From Desulfosporosinus shakirovi (GTDB lineage: Bacteria; Bacillota; Desulfitobacteriia; Desulfitobacteriales; Desulfitobacteriaceae), in contig NZ_JAJDOO010000036.1 of assembly GCF_020595055.1 (NCBI RefSeq), positions 1-45,013 on the forward strand: a stretch of DNA of 45,013 nt, written 5' to 3'. The position numbers were made by a program, and so were the translations under genes. The notes under the pieces are model-generated. The model had not been told where the DNA came from. It did not search any database and saw only the letters and a list, made by a program, of their open reading frames with translations. Positions 32,254-44,333 of the stretch are shown here, piece after piece; position 1 is the stretch's first letter; each line of letters starts with the position of its first letter.

Positions 32254-33018
32254 TTAATCTACATATTTTACTCCTTCTGCCATCTTCATCGCCGTGTCTT
32301 TACTCGTCTGTGCTCGAATCATAAACATGCCGTTATTCATTTCCCAGATAATTGTAACTAGGGAGTTCTTCACGGCAAGCGTTCCCTTATGCCCGTTAAT
32401 ACTCACTGTTTCAAAGTCGGAAGCATTTTCCGTATCTAATGCAGGGCTGCTGCCTTCGCTTAATTCCGTATAAGTGATAAGTGAGCCCTGCTGATTCTTA
32501 AATTCAATTTTCTTTAAAAGTTTGCCATTAGAACTATTACTGACTTTATATCCATCCGGTATATAGGTGGGAACATAAGCATTGGTCCAGCCTACAACCG
32601 AACCTCCGTTGTCCGAACCGCTGTCGCTTTCTTTTAATTGAAACGACGTATATTTCGGTTGGATATCCATTAAAAAATTCAGCGCCCTGACTCTAACTGC
32701 CTGCACGGTCACCACGGTGGTAAACAATATAACAATCACAGCTAGCATGGCTACAGCAATTTTGTTCAATGCCTTAAACATGCGCCGCCTTCTGGCATAA
32801 GCCTTATGCTTTTTTAACTGACCCTCCAGTTGTTTGCTAAATCTTTTAAATGTTTCCTCGGAAGGTAGAGACTCTGGAGCATTTCTTAGCTTTTCTTTTT
32901 CTGCCAGAAAAAGCTTTCCTTCTTTTTCTGCAGCGTCGTGCATGACCAATCTAAACATACTATCTTCATATTCTTCATAAAGTTTTTTCCTAATTTGTTC
33001 AGAACTGTTATTCGGCAT
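32254..33018 (-). CDS. Anti-sigma factor, DUF4367-type
   Basis: The 254-residue protein has a cytoplasmic N-terminal helical domain (1-80), one transmembrane helix (about 87-106, IAVAMLAVIVILFTTVVTV) and an extracytoplasmic DUF4367-like domain (YIPDGYKVSN, LITYTELSEGSSPALDTE, VSINGHKGTLAV, VTIIWEMNNGMFMIRAQ). It overlaps the ECF sigma gene by 11 nt, the usual layout for a sigma and its membrane-bound inhibitor. A decayed paralogue lies at 23535. Confidence 0.82.
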   Translation of the reverse strand: MPNNSSEQIRKKLYEEYEDSMFRLVMHDAAEKEGKLFLAEKEKLRNAPESLPSEETFKRFSKQLEGQLKKHKAYARRRRMFKALNKIAVAMLAVIVILFTTVVTVQAVRVRALNFLMDIQPKYTSFQLKESDSGSDNGGSVVGWTNAYVPTYIPDGYKVSNSSNGKLLKKIEFKNQQGSLITYTELSEGSSPALDTENASDFETVSINGHKGTLAVKNSLVTIIWEMNNGMFMIRAQTSKDTAMKMAEGVKYVD

Positions 33019-33571
33019 ACGTTCTCATCTCCTTATCTATGTGCTTTTTTGCTTTTCTTCGGGCTCTTGTCAAATACTGTCGGACACTATCGGGAGATAT
33101 TTTTAAAATTTCTGCTATTTCCGCGTCATCCATTTCCAATATGTATTTAAAATATAACAAATCTTTTTGTTTCTCTGGAAGCCTTAATATGGCATTCCCC
33201 ATTTCTTCTATTTCTTCCTGTTGAATTATCCCGTTTTCTATGGTGTCTTCAGGGCCAGAAATCGCTTCAGCCAAGCCAACGCCCTCTCCGTAGTACACAT
33301 GCTTTTTCTGTACGTCTCTGTGTTTTATAAAGTTAATTGCCACACTTCTAGAAGTATAGACAACATAAGTTGCTGTTTTGCAGCCGTCTAGAGTTCGAAT
33401 TAAAGAAACCTTTTCAATCAGTTTTACAAAAATATCGTTGATCAGGTCTTCTGCATTGTCCGCATCATGTGTAATACTGTAAACGGTCTTCCGTATGAGA
33501 CCGTAATAGTCCTGATATAAGTTCAGCATAAATGTCTTATCGTCATCGTCTTCCAGTGCGGCGATTATCAT
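33008..33571 (-). CDS. ECF-type RNA polymerase sigma factor
   Basis: The protein has 187 residues. Region 2 covers about 15-80 (LYQDYYGLIRKTVYSITHDADNAEDLINDIFVKLIEKV), region 4 about 125-180 (ILRLPEKQKDLLYFKYILEMDDAEIAEILKISPDSVRQYLTRARRKAKK). I chose the ATG at 33571, 7 nt after AAAGGAG. A TATAAT box lies about 30 nt upstream. The sigma is coded just before its anti-sigma factor and very probably reads the GTTGCAAAA-N12-TGTCT promoters, one of which lies at the end of this locus. Confidence 0.88.
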   Translation of the reverse strand: MIIAALEDDDDKTFMLNLYQDYYGLIRKTVYSITHDADNAEDLINDIFVKLIEKVSLIRTLDGCKTATYVVYTSRSVAINFIKHRDVQKKHVYYGEGVGLAEAISGPEDTIENGIIQQEEIEEMGNAILRLPEKQKDLLYFKYILEMDDAEIAEILKISPDSVRQYLTRARRKAKKHIDKEMRTYAE

Positions 33572-33754
33572 CAAATCACTCCTTTGATACTAATAATAAC
33601 ATAATTTAATTATAACAATTGTGCAAAACCAATGTTTTTTAGGCAATCCAGGCAGAGAGTTGGTCATTACTGCATAATTCAAGACCTACAGATTTGAGTT
33701 AGCATTAAACGTACTAATTAAATCATTGCCTGCCGGACTTATTCTAAGAACATT

Positions 33755-34159
33755 TTATTTTTTATCTGTATCGGCAATCTGAAGGAGAGCATCTTTCAGA
33801 TTTTGTGGAAACGGCACCCCCATTTTTGCGGCATTTTCAAGTATGCTGATGCCTTCATTGGACAGATAAAACATAATCAACATTGTCCTGAAAGCACTGC
33901 CTGAACCAAAGATGTATTGATCAATAATGTTCCCCAAGGCAACAAGGGTAAATATTACTCCTTTTTTGCATATGCCTTTAAATCCGATATCACTCGAAGC
34001 TTTCTTTTCATAAATTGCCAACAGAACACCAGTTATATAATCAATTGCTAGAAACACAACCAGCGCATAAGCAAGAGAATCAAAGCCACCTAATAACCAT
34101 CCCAAAACGCCTCCTAACAGAACAACCAATGTTTTGAAATTACTTAAAACCGTATCCAC
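33755..34159 (-). CDS. TcdE/phage-type holin
   Basis: The 134-residue protein has three or four membrane helices (VLLGGVLGWLLGGFDSLAYALVVFLAIDYITGVLLAIYE; FTLVALGNIIDQYIF) and the conserved AIDYITGVLLA and SSDIGFKGICKKG patterns of the toxin-secretion/phage-lysis holin family. I chose a GTG start, 7 nt after GGAGG. It begins 1 nt after the TcdR-like sigma stop, so the two are cotranscribed. In clostridial toxin loci the same sigma-holin pairing supports release of proteins without signal peptides. There is no phage gene nearby. Confidence 0.88.
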   Translation of the reverse strand: MDTVLSNFKTLVVLLGGVLGWLLGGFDSLAYALVVFLAIDYITGVLLAIYEKKASSDIGFKGICKKGVIFTLVALGNIIDQYIFGSGSAFRTMLIMFYLSNEGISILENAAKMGVPFPQNLKDALLQIADTDKK

Positions 34160-34160
34160 T

Positions 34161-34724
34161 TTAATCCCTCCTCCAATCCTTGTCCGAAGATTGTTCAAAC
34201 CATTTCTCTAATTTTTGCAAAGCTCTCTTTTTTGTTTGGTTTACTGCTTGTCGGCTAATTCTATGAATAAATGCGGTCTCGGTTACGGTATAGCCCAAAA
34301 GATAGATCATTTTGACAATTGAATTTTCCGATTCAGTCAGTGCATTTTCAATACCTGTCAATTCGAGTTCGAAATATGTGTCAGTGGTAGATGATGTAGC
34401 TTCAGCATAATATAGTTGGCTGTCACTAAGGGCCGAATACGGAAAAAAATCGCAACGTTTTTTTAAAGCTGTTAATCGTTTTACATAGTTGCTGTGTATA
34501 GATGTGCATATATAGGAAACCAGAGTCCCTTCGCTTATATTGCGCATACGATCAAGCCGAAAATAATAGAGAAATTCAACGAAATCAAAAAGAAGGTCGT
34601 TATAGGCATCGTCATAATAGAGTTTATAAGCATACTTTCTTAGCAACGGATCGAATTTTTTTAATAGCGTTAAGGTCGCGCCGCTATCACCTGTCTGTGA
34701 TTGGGCAATCAGGTCAACAGTCAT
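34161..34724 (-). CDS. TcdR/UviA-like small sigma factor, copy 2
   Basis: The protein has 187 residues and is about as long as TcdR. Region 2 (FDPLLRKYAYKLYYDDAYNDLLFDFVEFLYYFRLD) and region 4 (LTESENSIVKMIYLLGYTVTETAFIHRISRQAVNQTKKRAL) match copy 1. The ATG follows AAGGGTGG by 8 nt. It is preceded by TTTACA-N16-CTCTTT and followed after 1 nt by a holin gene. By family, such sigma factors bind core RNA polymerase and activate toxin or bacteriocin genes and themselves. Here the best target is the SH3-M14 gene. Confidence 0.82.
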   Translation of the reverse strand: MTVDLIAQSQTGDSGATLTLLKKFDPLLRKYAYKLYYDDAYNDLLFDFVEFLYYFRLDRMRNISEGTLVSYICTSIHSNYVKRLTALKKRCDFFPYSALSDSQLYYAEATSSTTDTYFELELTGIENALTESENSIVKMIYLLGYTVTETAFIHRISRQAVNQTKKRALQKLEKWFEQSSDKDWRRD

Positions 34725-34748
34725 CAAGCATACCACCCTTCGACTGCT

Positions 34749-34776
34749 AAAGAGATGGGTGGTCCAGTTTTGTAAA
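34749..34776 (-). promoter_or_regulatory. TcdR-type promoter of the sigma-holin operon
   Basis: Minus-strand TTTACA, 16 nt, CTCTTT, then AGCAGTCG. The spacer differs from that of copy 1 at many positions while the boxes and distance are conserved. Confidence 0.7.
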
Positions 34777-35960
34777 CGTTAACGTAGACAAAGTTAATTT
34801 TTATCGTCCACCTTATACCAATAGAAACAAAAAAAGCAGAGAATTTCGTTTGATTCATTCGAAATTCCTGCCTTTTTACACTCCTTGGGAGATATGCTAT
34901 ATGTACAATATCGAACGCAATTTATTGTCAGCAATAAAGAAAAGGTTTAATTTTGACTGACATACCGTCACTACGTGTTTTGCTTACTTTAACATTATTG
35001 TTAATCATCAATTATTTCCTTTTTTATGTTCAGGACAACATCTGAATATTTTCAGAACTTAAAATAATACTCTATTCATAGAAAGACAATTTGGTGAGTT
35101 GGGAGGTGTTTATAGGTTATCTTTCACGCGTATTAGCGCAACGCGATGATTGCGTATTTGTCCATTGTGATAGTTATTTGGTACAAGAGACTAATCCCCA
35201 TGCAACGACAAATGTTGGTTCCTATCCTATTTGTGTATTTATGGAGGTTATAGCGATAACGTTATTTCCTACGTCTATTTCAGGCATTCATCCGAAGCCT
35301 ACTGAAATCTTCCCACAGAGAAGGCTTACTCACGCTAATATCTGGTGACTAAAACCCTAAAATGCTTGTCTTTCTTTTATTCCACCATTGCAGTTACTGA
35401 ATTCTTTGTTTCATTAGTGTAATTCCGAACATAGCAAAAGCTACAACTAATTCTCAACCAAACTTATATATTTACCTTTTTATGAAGTTTGGAGGCGTGA
35501 GCCTCATCATAGTTTTTCATCACAGTTTTGCACCCCCTCCCGGTTATCAAGCTTTTGTAAATCGGGTACTGCTTCTTCGCCCATTCCAACCAGCACCATT
35601 CTGACAGCCTTCAGCTTTTCAAAAACATCTTCTGAAAAATCGAAGCGCTCAAGGTTTCTGAAAAATCATTTGCCCGTGAGTTTGGAGGCATGTGGAGATT
35701 AGATCTATAAGAGATTATTAATCAAGGAAAAAAGTTAACATAGTATGCCTTTGGTGACACAATGTAAAAAGGAAAGACCGACTAGGTTGTTATGCCTAGC
35801 CGGTCTTTAAAACGTGCGAGTATATTTAGTTTCTTTCGCAGAAAGAAATTCGAAAGCACTTTATTCACCCTCAATTATTCTGTTCGATCTTGATCAAAAG
35901 GTCTTCTCCTTTTAACCAATGAACCTCGGGCATGGTACCCTCACGGGGTGAATTGACTAA
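34777..35960. other. Long gap with duplicated sigma upstream region, gene fragments and a terminator
   Basis: Bases 34831-34950 are a diverged copy of the 22567-22680 region upstream of sigma copy 1, including its hairpin. 34950-35470 shows nothing recognisable. On the minus strand 35520-35665 encodes a fragment (LERFDFSEDVFEKLKAVRMVLVGMGEEAV...), and a 17-codon frame overlaps its end (MKNYDEAHASKLHKKVN); neither is recognised. Bases 35773-35808 form a terminator stem, AAAGACCGACTAGG/CCTAGCCGGTCTTT with one mismatch. Confidence 0.45.
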
Positions 35961-35961
35961 A

Positions 35962-36324
35962 TTACTTATTCTCTACAAATTGAAGTTTGAATCCATTGGG
36001 ATCATTAATGAAGAAAAACTTTGTGTGAGGATTGGGCTGAAACGGTCCGCTTTGAATTTCTATTCCTCTTTCTTTCAGGAATGTCATAAATTCATCCACA
36101 GACTCTACTTCAAATCCCCAAGAAATATCTGTCCCACAATTAATTTTCGTATTGGCTGCGTTACAGACCAATTCAATCTTTGTTTCTCCGTCTCCTAAAA
36201 AGGCTATCTCAACCCCCGGTCCTGCAGAAAACCTATTAACTAATTTCAAGCCCACTATTTCCTGATAAAACTTTAAAGATTCTTCTAGATTTGCGACCCT
36301 TAATGTGCTCCAGCAGAATTTCAT
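35962..36324 (-). CDS. VOC-superfamily protein (glyoxalase/bleomycin resistance fold)
   Basis: The 120-residue protein has two beta-alpha-beta-beta-beta modules (STLRVANLEESLKFYQEIVGLKLVNRF; WGFEVESVDEFMTFLKERGIEI) and ends FFINDPNGFKLQFVE, the typical glyoxalase-like end with a metal-ligand Glu. The usual first ligand position holds W/S rather than His, so lactoylglutathione lyase activity is doubtful. AGGGAGG precedes the ATG. It is a single gene and its substrate is unknown. Confidence 0.87.
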   Translation of the reverse strand: MKFCWSTLRVANLEESLKFYQEIVGLKLVNRFSAGPGVEIAFLGDGETKIELVCNAANTKINCGTDISWGFEVESVDEFMTFLKERGIEIQSGPFQPNPHTKFFFINDPNGFKLQFVENK

Positions 36325-36450
36325 AGGACTAAGCCTCCCTTAAATCAGAATTGTTACCCTATAATTTGGACATAGCTCTCATTTTCTTAAGATGAGGAAA
36401 CCATACCGTTTTTCCAAATTTTGAAGTTGATACTTGATTTTCCTTCGTTG

Positions 36451-38373
36451 TTATTTAGCGTCTTTCACCCTACTGGTAATTATAGGTATTATGGTGGCAA
36501 CTACCAGAATCACTAATATCATACTTGCCATACCGTTAGAAGCAGCGAAGCCCCTTGGCTCACTTCCTTTTATAACACCTAATACTTGAAGTATTATACC
36601 AATAAGTCCTATTATGGAACCACCAGCTACCAGCCCGGAAGATAAGCTTATTCCATTAGATACTTTAACTTCTTTTTCCTTTTCCGATGTGGAAGTTCTT
36701 TCTATGAGGGAACGAATTAAGGCACCTACTAAAATTATGGAAGTTGTAGAAATTGGTAAGTAGAATCCTATAGCAACTGTCATTATAGGCAGGTTTAGAA
36801 AGAATAAAACGATTCCCATAATAACACCAAAAATAATCATGACCCAAGGTAATTTTCCTGAGATTATACCAGCTGTTAAGGTTGCCATTAAGTTAGCTTG
36901 AGGCAGGGCAAAGGGAACGTTATCACCGGTCATGGCAAGTTGATTGGAAAGTAATAATATAGTACCGGTTACAACTACAACGCCAACGATACCCGCTATG
37001 GCGAAGTATTTTTGCATTTCGTTTTTGTCTCCGCCTATTATGAAAGCAACTTTTTGGGATTGGCAGTAACCGCCGGCTGTTGCTATAGCTGTAACGATGA
37101 ATGTACCAAAGAGAAGTAAAGACCTGTTGCTTTCAGGATTTGTCCATTTCATTACAACGAATAAAAAGGTTACAAGAACTAAAGAAGCTATAGTCATACC
37201 AGATACAGGAAGGTTGGAAGTTCCAATAGTACCTGTTAAACGACCTGAAACAATGACAAATAATAATGATAAGAATAATGATAAAACAGAAGCGGTTACG
37301 GCCATTAGTATGTTACCGCCGGATACCAGGAAACCTGCAATAAGACCTACGATTATACCACAAAGTAGGATTAAGTTTGTGGCAGATGAGCTATCATCAT
37401 TGTTTGCTGACTTAGCGTTGAGAGTTTCTTTAATTGAAAATATTATAGTAGGTATTAACTTTACAGCACCAATTATACCGCCGGAAAGCATCATACCTGC
37501 GCCGATATATTTTACATAACTACCGGCTATATCACTAACTTTCATAGCGTTTATCGCAACTCCAGGATTATTCCATACGGTTACGCCACCTTTTGCCAGA
37601 TCAGAGAAGTAACCAATTAGAGGCAAAATACCGAAGTTCGATAAAATCGAACCAGCAAACATGGTTAAAGAAACTTCCATGCCAACTATGAATCCGATGC
37701 CTAATAATAAGGGATTAACTTCAACTTGAAATCTCCACTTGTAAAAGGATTCGTTGACGTAGCTTATAACGTTGTTAACGACATTTAAAAATGAACCCGT
37801 TATAATAGTTATGACACCACTTATTCCAAACCCTATTCCCATGTACTTAAGAGATTCTCCGGCGCTTTCTGAAGCTACAAGTGTTTCAGAGATAGCCATT
37901 GACTCAGGGTACATTAATTCACCGTGTTCTTCAACGATTAAGTAATTATGAACTAGGGAAGCTATGGCTATACCGAATAAGACGCCGCCTACCCCAACAA
38001 CAAAACCTTCTAAAAAAGAAGCTTTTGAACCTATTAAAATAATGGCCGGTAAAACGAATATCATCCCACTGGCAATTGATTCCCCGCCACTTGACATCCC
38101 TTGAATTAGGTTCTTCCCAAGAATACCCTTTTGTTTGGCAAAGGCAGCTATAAGTGCGGAGCCTATTATCGAACCTGGAATACCGGCTGCAACTGTAAGA
38201 CCCGATTTCATCCCTGAATAGGCAGTAGAAGCTGCAAACAAAGCCGCCAACACAATGCCGATTGTTAATACTGCGGCGTTTCCACCAGATTTTTTAGAAC
38301 CGCCGGAAATGAAAGGTACATAGTCTTTTCCGGCTACGCCGCCATATGCATCTTTAGATAACTTATTATCCAC
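36451..38373 (-). CDS. OPT-family oligopeptide transporter
   Basis: The protein has 640 residues and about 15 membrane helices. Family motifs are present (SGMKSGLTVAAGIPGSIIGSALIAAF; IQGMSSGGESIASGMIFVLPA; ISLSSGLVAGGSIIGLIG). OPT proteins take up peptides or metal-chelate complexes by proton coupling. I chose the GTG at 38373 because GAGG lies 6-7 nt upstream; a GTG four codons earlier lies inside that site. The ribosome binding site is in the 3' arm of a perfect 20-bp hairpin, so translation may be regulated. Confidence 0.9.
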   Translation of the reverse strand: MDNKLSKDAYGGVAGKDYVPFISGGSKKSGGNAAVLTIGIVLAALFAASTAYSGMKSGLTVAAGIPGSIIGSALIAAFAKQKGILGKNLIQGMSSGGESIASGMIFVLPAIILIGSKASFLEGFVVGVGGVLFGIAIASLVHNYLIVEEHGELMYPESMAISETLVASESAGESLKYMGIGFGISGVITIITGSFLNVVNNVISYVNESFYKWRFQVEVNPLLLGIGFIVGMEVSLTMFAGSILSNFGILPLIGYFSDLAKGGVTVWNNPGVAINAMKVSDIAGSYVKYIGAGMMLSGGIIGAVKLIPTIIFSIKETLNAKSANNDDSSSATNLILLCGIIVGLIAGFLVSGGNILMAVTASVLSLFLSLLFVIVSGRLTGTIGTSNLPVSGMTIASLVLVTFLFVVMKWTNPESNRSLLLFGTFIVTAIATAGGYCQSQKVAFIIGGDKNEMQKYFAIAGIVGVVVVTGTILLLSNQLAMTGDNVPFALPQANLMATLTAGIISGKLPWVMIIFGVIMGIVLFFLNLPIMTVAIGFYLPISTTSIILVGALIRSLIERTSTSEKEKEVKVSNGISLSSGLVAGGSIIGLIGIILQVLGVIKGSEPRGFAASNGMASMILVILVVATIIPIITSRVKDAK

Positions 38374-38377
38374 AATA

Positions 38378-38440
38378 TACCTCACAACATATTTTTCTTT
38401 GTAGTATTGTCACCTAATTTGAAAAATATGTTGTGAGGTA
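38378..38440 (-). promoter_or_regulatory. Hairpin masking the OPT gene ribosome binding site
   Basis: Arms 38378-38397 and 38421-38440 are perfect 20-bp inverted repeats around a 23-nt loop. In the minus-strand mRNA the 3' arm ends in GTGAGGTA, directly before the GTG start, so the Shine-Dalgarno sequence is paired when the stem forms. Confidence 0.6.
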
Positions 38441-38484
38441 AAATATCAGTTGGAAGAGGAAGACGACATCTTCTCCACTTTATA

Positions 38485-39391
<907 letters not shown>

Positions 39392-40387
39392 AAAGATTAA
39401 TTTAACTGGGTTAATGTTCGATTTCAATACTTAGCGCACTTAGGGCACGGATATTTTTCACGGCTTATTCTTTTATCTTTCTAGCCATCGTCAGTCCCGC
39501 TCATACCAAGGCCTTCAGAAATCACAAATAAGCACTACCACGCACTCCACAAGAAGCACCCATGGATGGTCTGAACAGATTGCGAAATCTTGCATCGTTC
39601 TATGACTAATACTAATAACCTTAGTTTATACAAACGAGCCTGTTAACAAGACATCCACCCCGGCGGGGACTACTCACACTGGTAGGTTTCGATTAATCTC
39701 AGTACATCTGGTTATCGTGCTCCTACAAATTCCAAAACCTTAGCAATTGTCATATCTGCAATGCCTTACGGGGCTTATGACAAAATCTATAATACCCTTA
39801 TAGCTACCTAAACATTACGTACTGTCCTTCAAATTTTGCTAACAGCTTAATTTCATCTTTGCAATACACATTTAGCTTTATTCGAGCCCGACCGAACTTA
39901 TTGAATGTCAGTAGAAACCTTTCTACGTCTTTCTTAATATTCCTTCCAAAAAACAGTATTAGTCCTATTTTTCCTCCAAGAAACAGTAATGCCAGACCGT
40001 CCCACTAAAAACGACCTGGCTTAATATGTTCCCCCCCTACGCTCTGTCACCCTAAAAAGACAATCGTGCTCTTAAACCTGCTCATACCATGACTTTCAGG
40101 AATCACACATATACCACTATTATACACTCCACGTGCACCGCCCACGGAAACATGTCAACCGTCACCACAACCACCCGGTACCCCTGCTCTGAAAATCCCA
40201 GCCCTGTGCCAAGTCTCTGAATCTAGGAAACAAAGAGTCCCATGGCGAGGGCTTCTTCAGGGCTAAAAAGTGCACACCCATTAACACTCTAGGATGATGC
40301 TCATTTTTAATACTTTATCTTCGGCATTGAAGGAGTAAATTCCATTGTATGCTTTTACTGCCGCTGCAATGTTCTTGTTCAACCCAC
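39392..40387 (-). other. Gap with two decayed RumA-type 3' ends and other fragments
   Basis: At 40125-40215 the minus strand reads GFSEQGYRVVVVTVDMFPWA and HVEC, the C-terminus of RumA-type 23S rRNA uracil methyltransferases. At 39500-39575 a second copy reads HPWVLLVECVVVLICDF-stop, and the flanking DNA is similar too (TCATACCA... to ...CACTCCAC). Bases 39830-40000 encode an unrecognised fragment (FFGRNIKKDVERFLLTFNKFGRARI). Bases 40281-40386 encode another fragment (NIAAAVKAYNGIYSF) just after the radical SAM stop. No intact gene. Confidence 0.55.
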
Positions 40388-41260
40388 CTAAAGAAGACCG
40401 GAATCTATTTGTTTAAAGTTATCTTCTGGTACCACTAAAAGTCTATCTATGCTTTCAATCATCTCTGGCTTATCATTAGGTATATTCCCATTAATTGGAG
40501 CATAATTCGAGATATGATCACTGAGCAGCTCGAAAGGACCTTCTAAGTTAGCTATCAGAAGACGGGTTTCCCTTAATACTTCGTAGGGACTGAGAAGGTG
40601 AAATCGCCCTTGTTGGTAGTCTTCATAAAGGGGCGTCCCTTTCCAAGGAACATAAGTGCGGAACCGAACAAAATCCGGGGTAAAGGCATTAAGAACCCGA
40701 GCACTTTCTAAAGCATGTTCTTGAGTACGCTCACGTCCACCGATCCCAAGGAGGATATATTCACTCAGCTCAAGACCGGCCTCTCTCACCTTGAGACCTT
40801 CTTCGATCATTTCAGCTGCAGTGAAGCCTTTTTTAATCCTACGAAGAACTTCGTCATCCCCACTCTCCATTCCCGAGTGTATACGGGTTAAGCCTGCCTC
40901 TCTCAGAAGGCGAAACTCATTGAGTTTTTTTAACTTCATGAATTTCGCAGAGCCATAGACGGTCATACGTTTCAAGTAGGGAAACATTTCCCGAGCATAG
41001 TGAAGAATCTCTAAAAGCTGATCTGTTTTCATCAAAATCGTATTCCCATCGGGGAAAAAAATCGACCTTACTTTGTTGCCATGAAAATCTCGGGCCATGA
41101 GAAGGTCCTCTTTTATATCGGCCACGGACCGGATTCGAAACTTTGTGTTCCGATACATACCACAAAATGTACAATCATTGTGGGGACAGCCAATAGTCGC
41201 TTGAATCAGCAAACTTTCGGCTTCACTGGGTGGACGATAGACCGTTCCTTCATAACGCAT
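40388..41260 (-). CDS. Radical SAM protein
   Basis: The 290-residue protein has the cysteine motif ATIGCPHNDCTFCGMYRNT, a C-x4-C-x2-C variant used by one uncharacterised radical SAM family. A TIM-barrel follows, with FFPDGNT, MTVYGSAKFM, RIHSGMESGDDEVLRRIKKG and SEYILLGIGGRERTQEHALES segments. It would bind a 4Fe-4S cluster and S-adenosylmethionine. Its substrate is unknown; the family is widespread in Firmicutes. It is complete, in contrast to its broken neighbours. Confidence 0.88.
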   Translation of the reverse strand: MRYEGTVYRPPSEAESLLIQATIGCPHNDCTFCGMYRNTKFRIRSVADIKEDLLMARDFHGNKVRSIFFPDGNTILMKTDQLLEILHYAREMFPYLKRMTVYGSAKFMKLKKLNEFRLLREAGLTRIHSGMESGDDEVLRRIKKGFTAAEMIEEGLKVREAGLELSEYILLGIGGRERTQEHALESARVLNAFTPDFVRFRTYVPWKGTPLYEDYQQGRFHLLSPYEVLRETRLLIANLEGPFELLSDHISNYAPINGNIPNDKPEMIESIDRLLVVPEDNFKQIDSGLL

Positions 41261-41468
41261 GAAATCACTCTCCTTGCAAAGTCTATTCGCTGGTGGTTTC
41301 TTCCTTACAGGTCGTCCCGGGACGGGGTTGCTGACAACTCCTCTACTTTAATTTCCTTGGCAGACGTTGCGCTATATGCCTAATCATCTCATAACTTTTC
41401 TGCGAAATAGGGGGAACTTTGTCTCTCCAATATAAAAAGGTTCTTACCTAACATAATGATAAATTCAC

Positions 41469-41497
41469 TTGACATTATACGTAAAGTTGACTTTACT
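41469..41497 (+). promoter_or_regulatory. Promoter and palindromic operator of the XRE gene
   Basis: TTGACA (41469-41474), a 17-nt spacer and TTTACT (41492-41497). The palindrome GTAAAGT-TG-ACTTTAC (41481-41496) covers the spacer and -10 box, the right place for autorepression. Confidence 0.65.
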
Positions 41498-41514
41498 TTT
41501 TGGAGGATCCACTG

Positions 41515-43782
<2,268 letters not shown>

Positions 43783-44333
43783 TCCATACCTCTCCTAACC
43801 ATTACATTTCTTTTGGTTTCTTTGCTATATCTAAACCTTGCGATTCCTACTTTCATGATGTGAAGTAAGTCTCTAACCTTTCTGAGGTACGGTACCAATT
43901 CACACTTCAAGGGGTAGTCTGGAATTACTTCCATATGAATGTAGGGTGGTTGTTACTTCATTCTTCGCTAAATTGCCGATAACCAGTATTCTAACCTTAT
44001 CTTGATCATACAATCCATCTTCTCCCACAAGATCACCCTTATCCATCTTTACCTTGTCACTGAATTCTTCATTAAATATCTTGAGGGATGGCTAACCTTC
44101 GCTGACCCATTATAGCAGTAGCCAATGGGAACAAATAGTCTATTTTTTCAATTTTTGTATGTTATAATCACAAGCACTGCCTGAAGAATTTGGCCCATGA
44201 TGTCCTGTTGGAAAATAAGAGTATGTGGCAATACGCGGGCCCATAAAAAATTGTGGCTACAACCTCCACAACTGTTCTTAACTAAATTACCCTGGGCTGC
44301 TTAGTGCAGCCCAGGGTAATTTAGTTTCTGTGG
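43783..44333. other. Gap, ends in a strong hairpin
   Basis: No recognisable gene in 43783-44280. Bases 44281-44325 form a perfect 20-bp inverted repeat (core ACCCTGGGCTGC) with a 5-nt loop, directly after the Rpn remnant stop, and probably end its transcript. Confidence 0.6.

Noticed and set aside
33755-34724. Prophage origin for the holin gene
   Set aside because: No other phage gene (endolysin, tail, terminase, integrase) is in the area. The sigma gene 1 nt upstream points to a toxin-locus-type pair instead.
34501-34750. Plus-strand frame opposite the TcdR-like sigma gene
   Set aside because: Shadow of the sigma coding sequence.
35091-35348. An 85-residue plus-strand open frame
   Set aside because: No recognisable domain and a composition like random translation, though the upstream AGGTG-like sequences prevent full exclusion.
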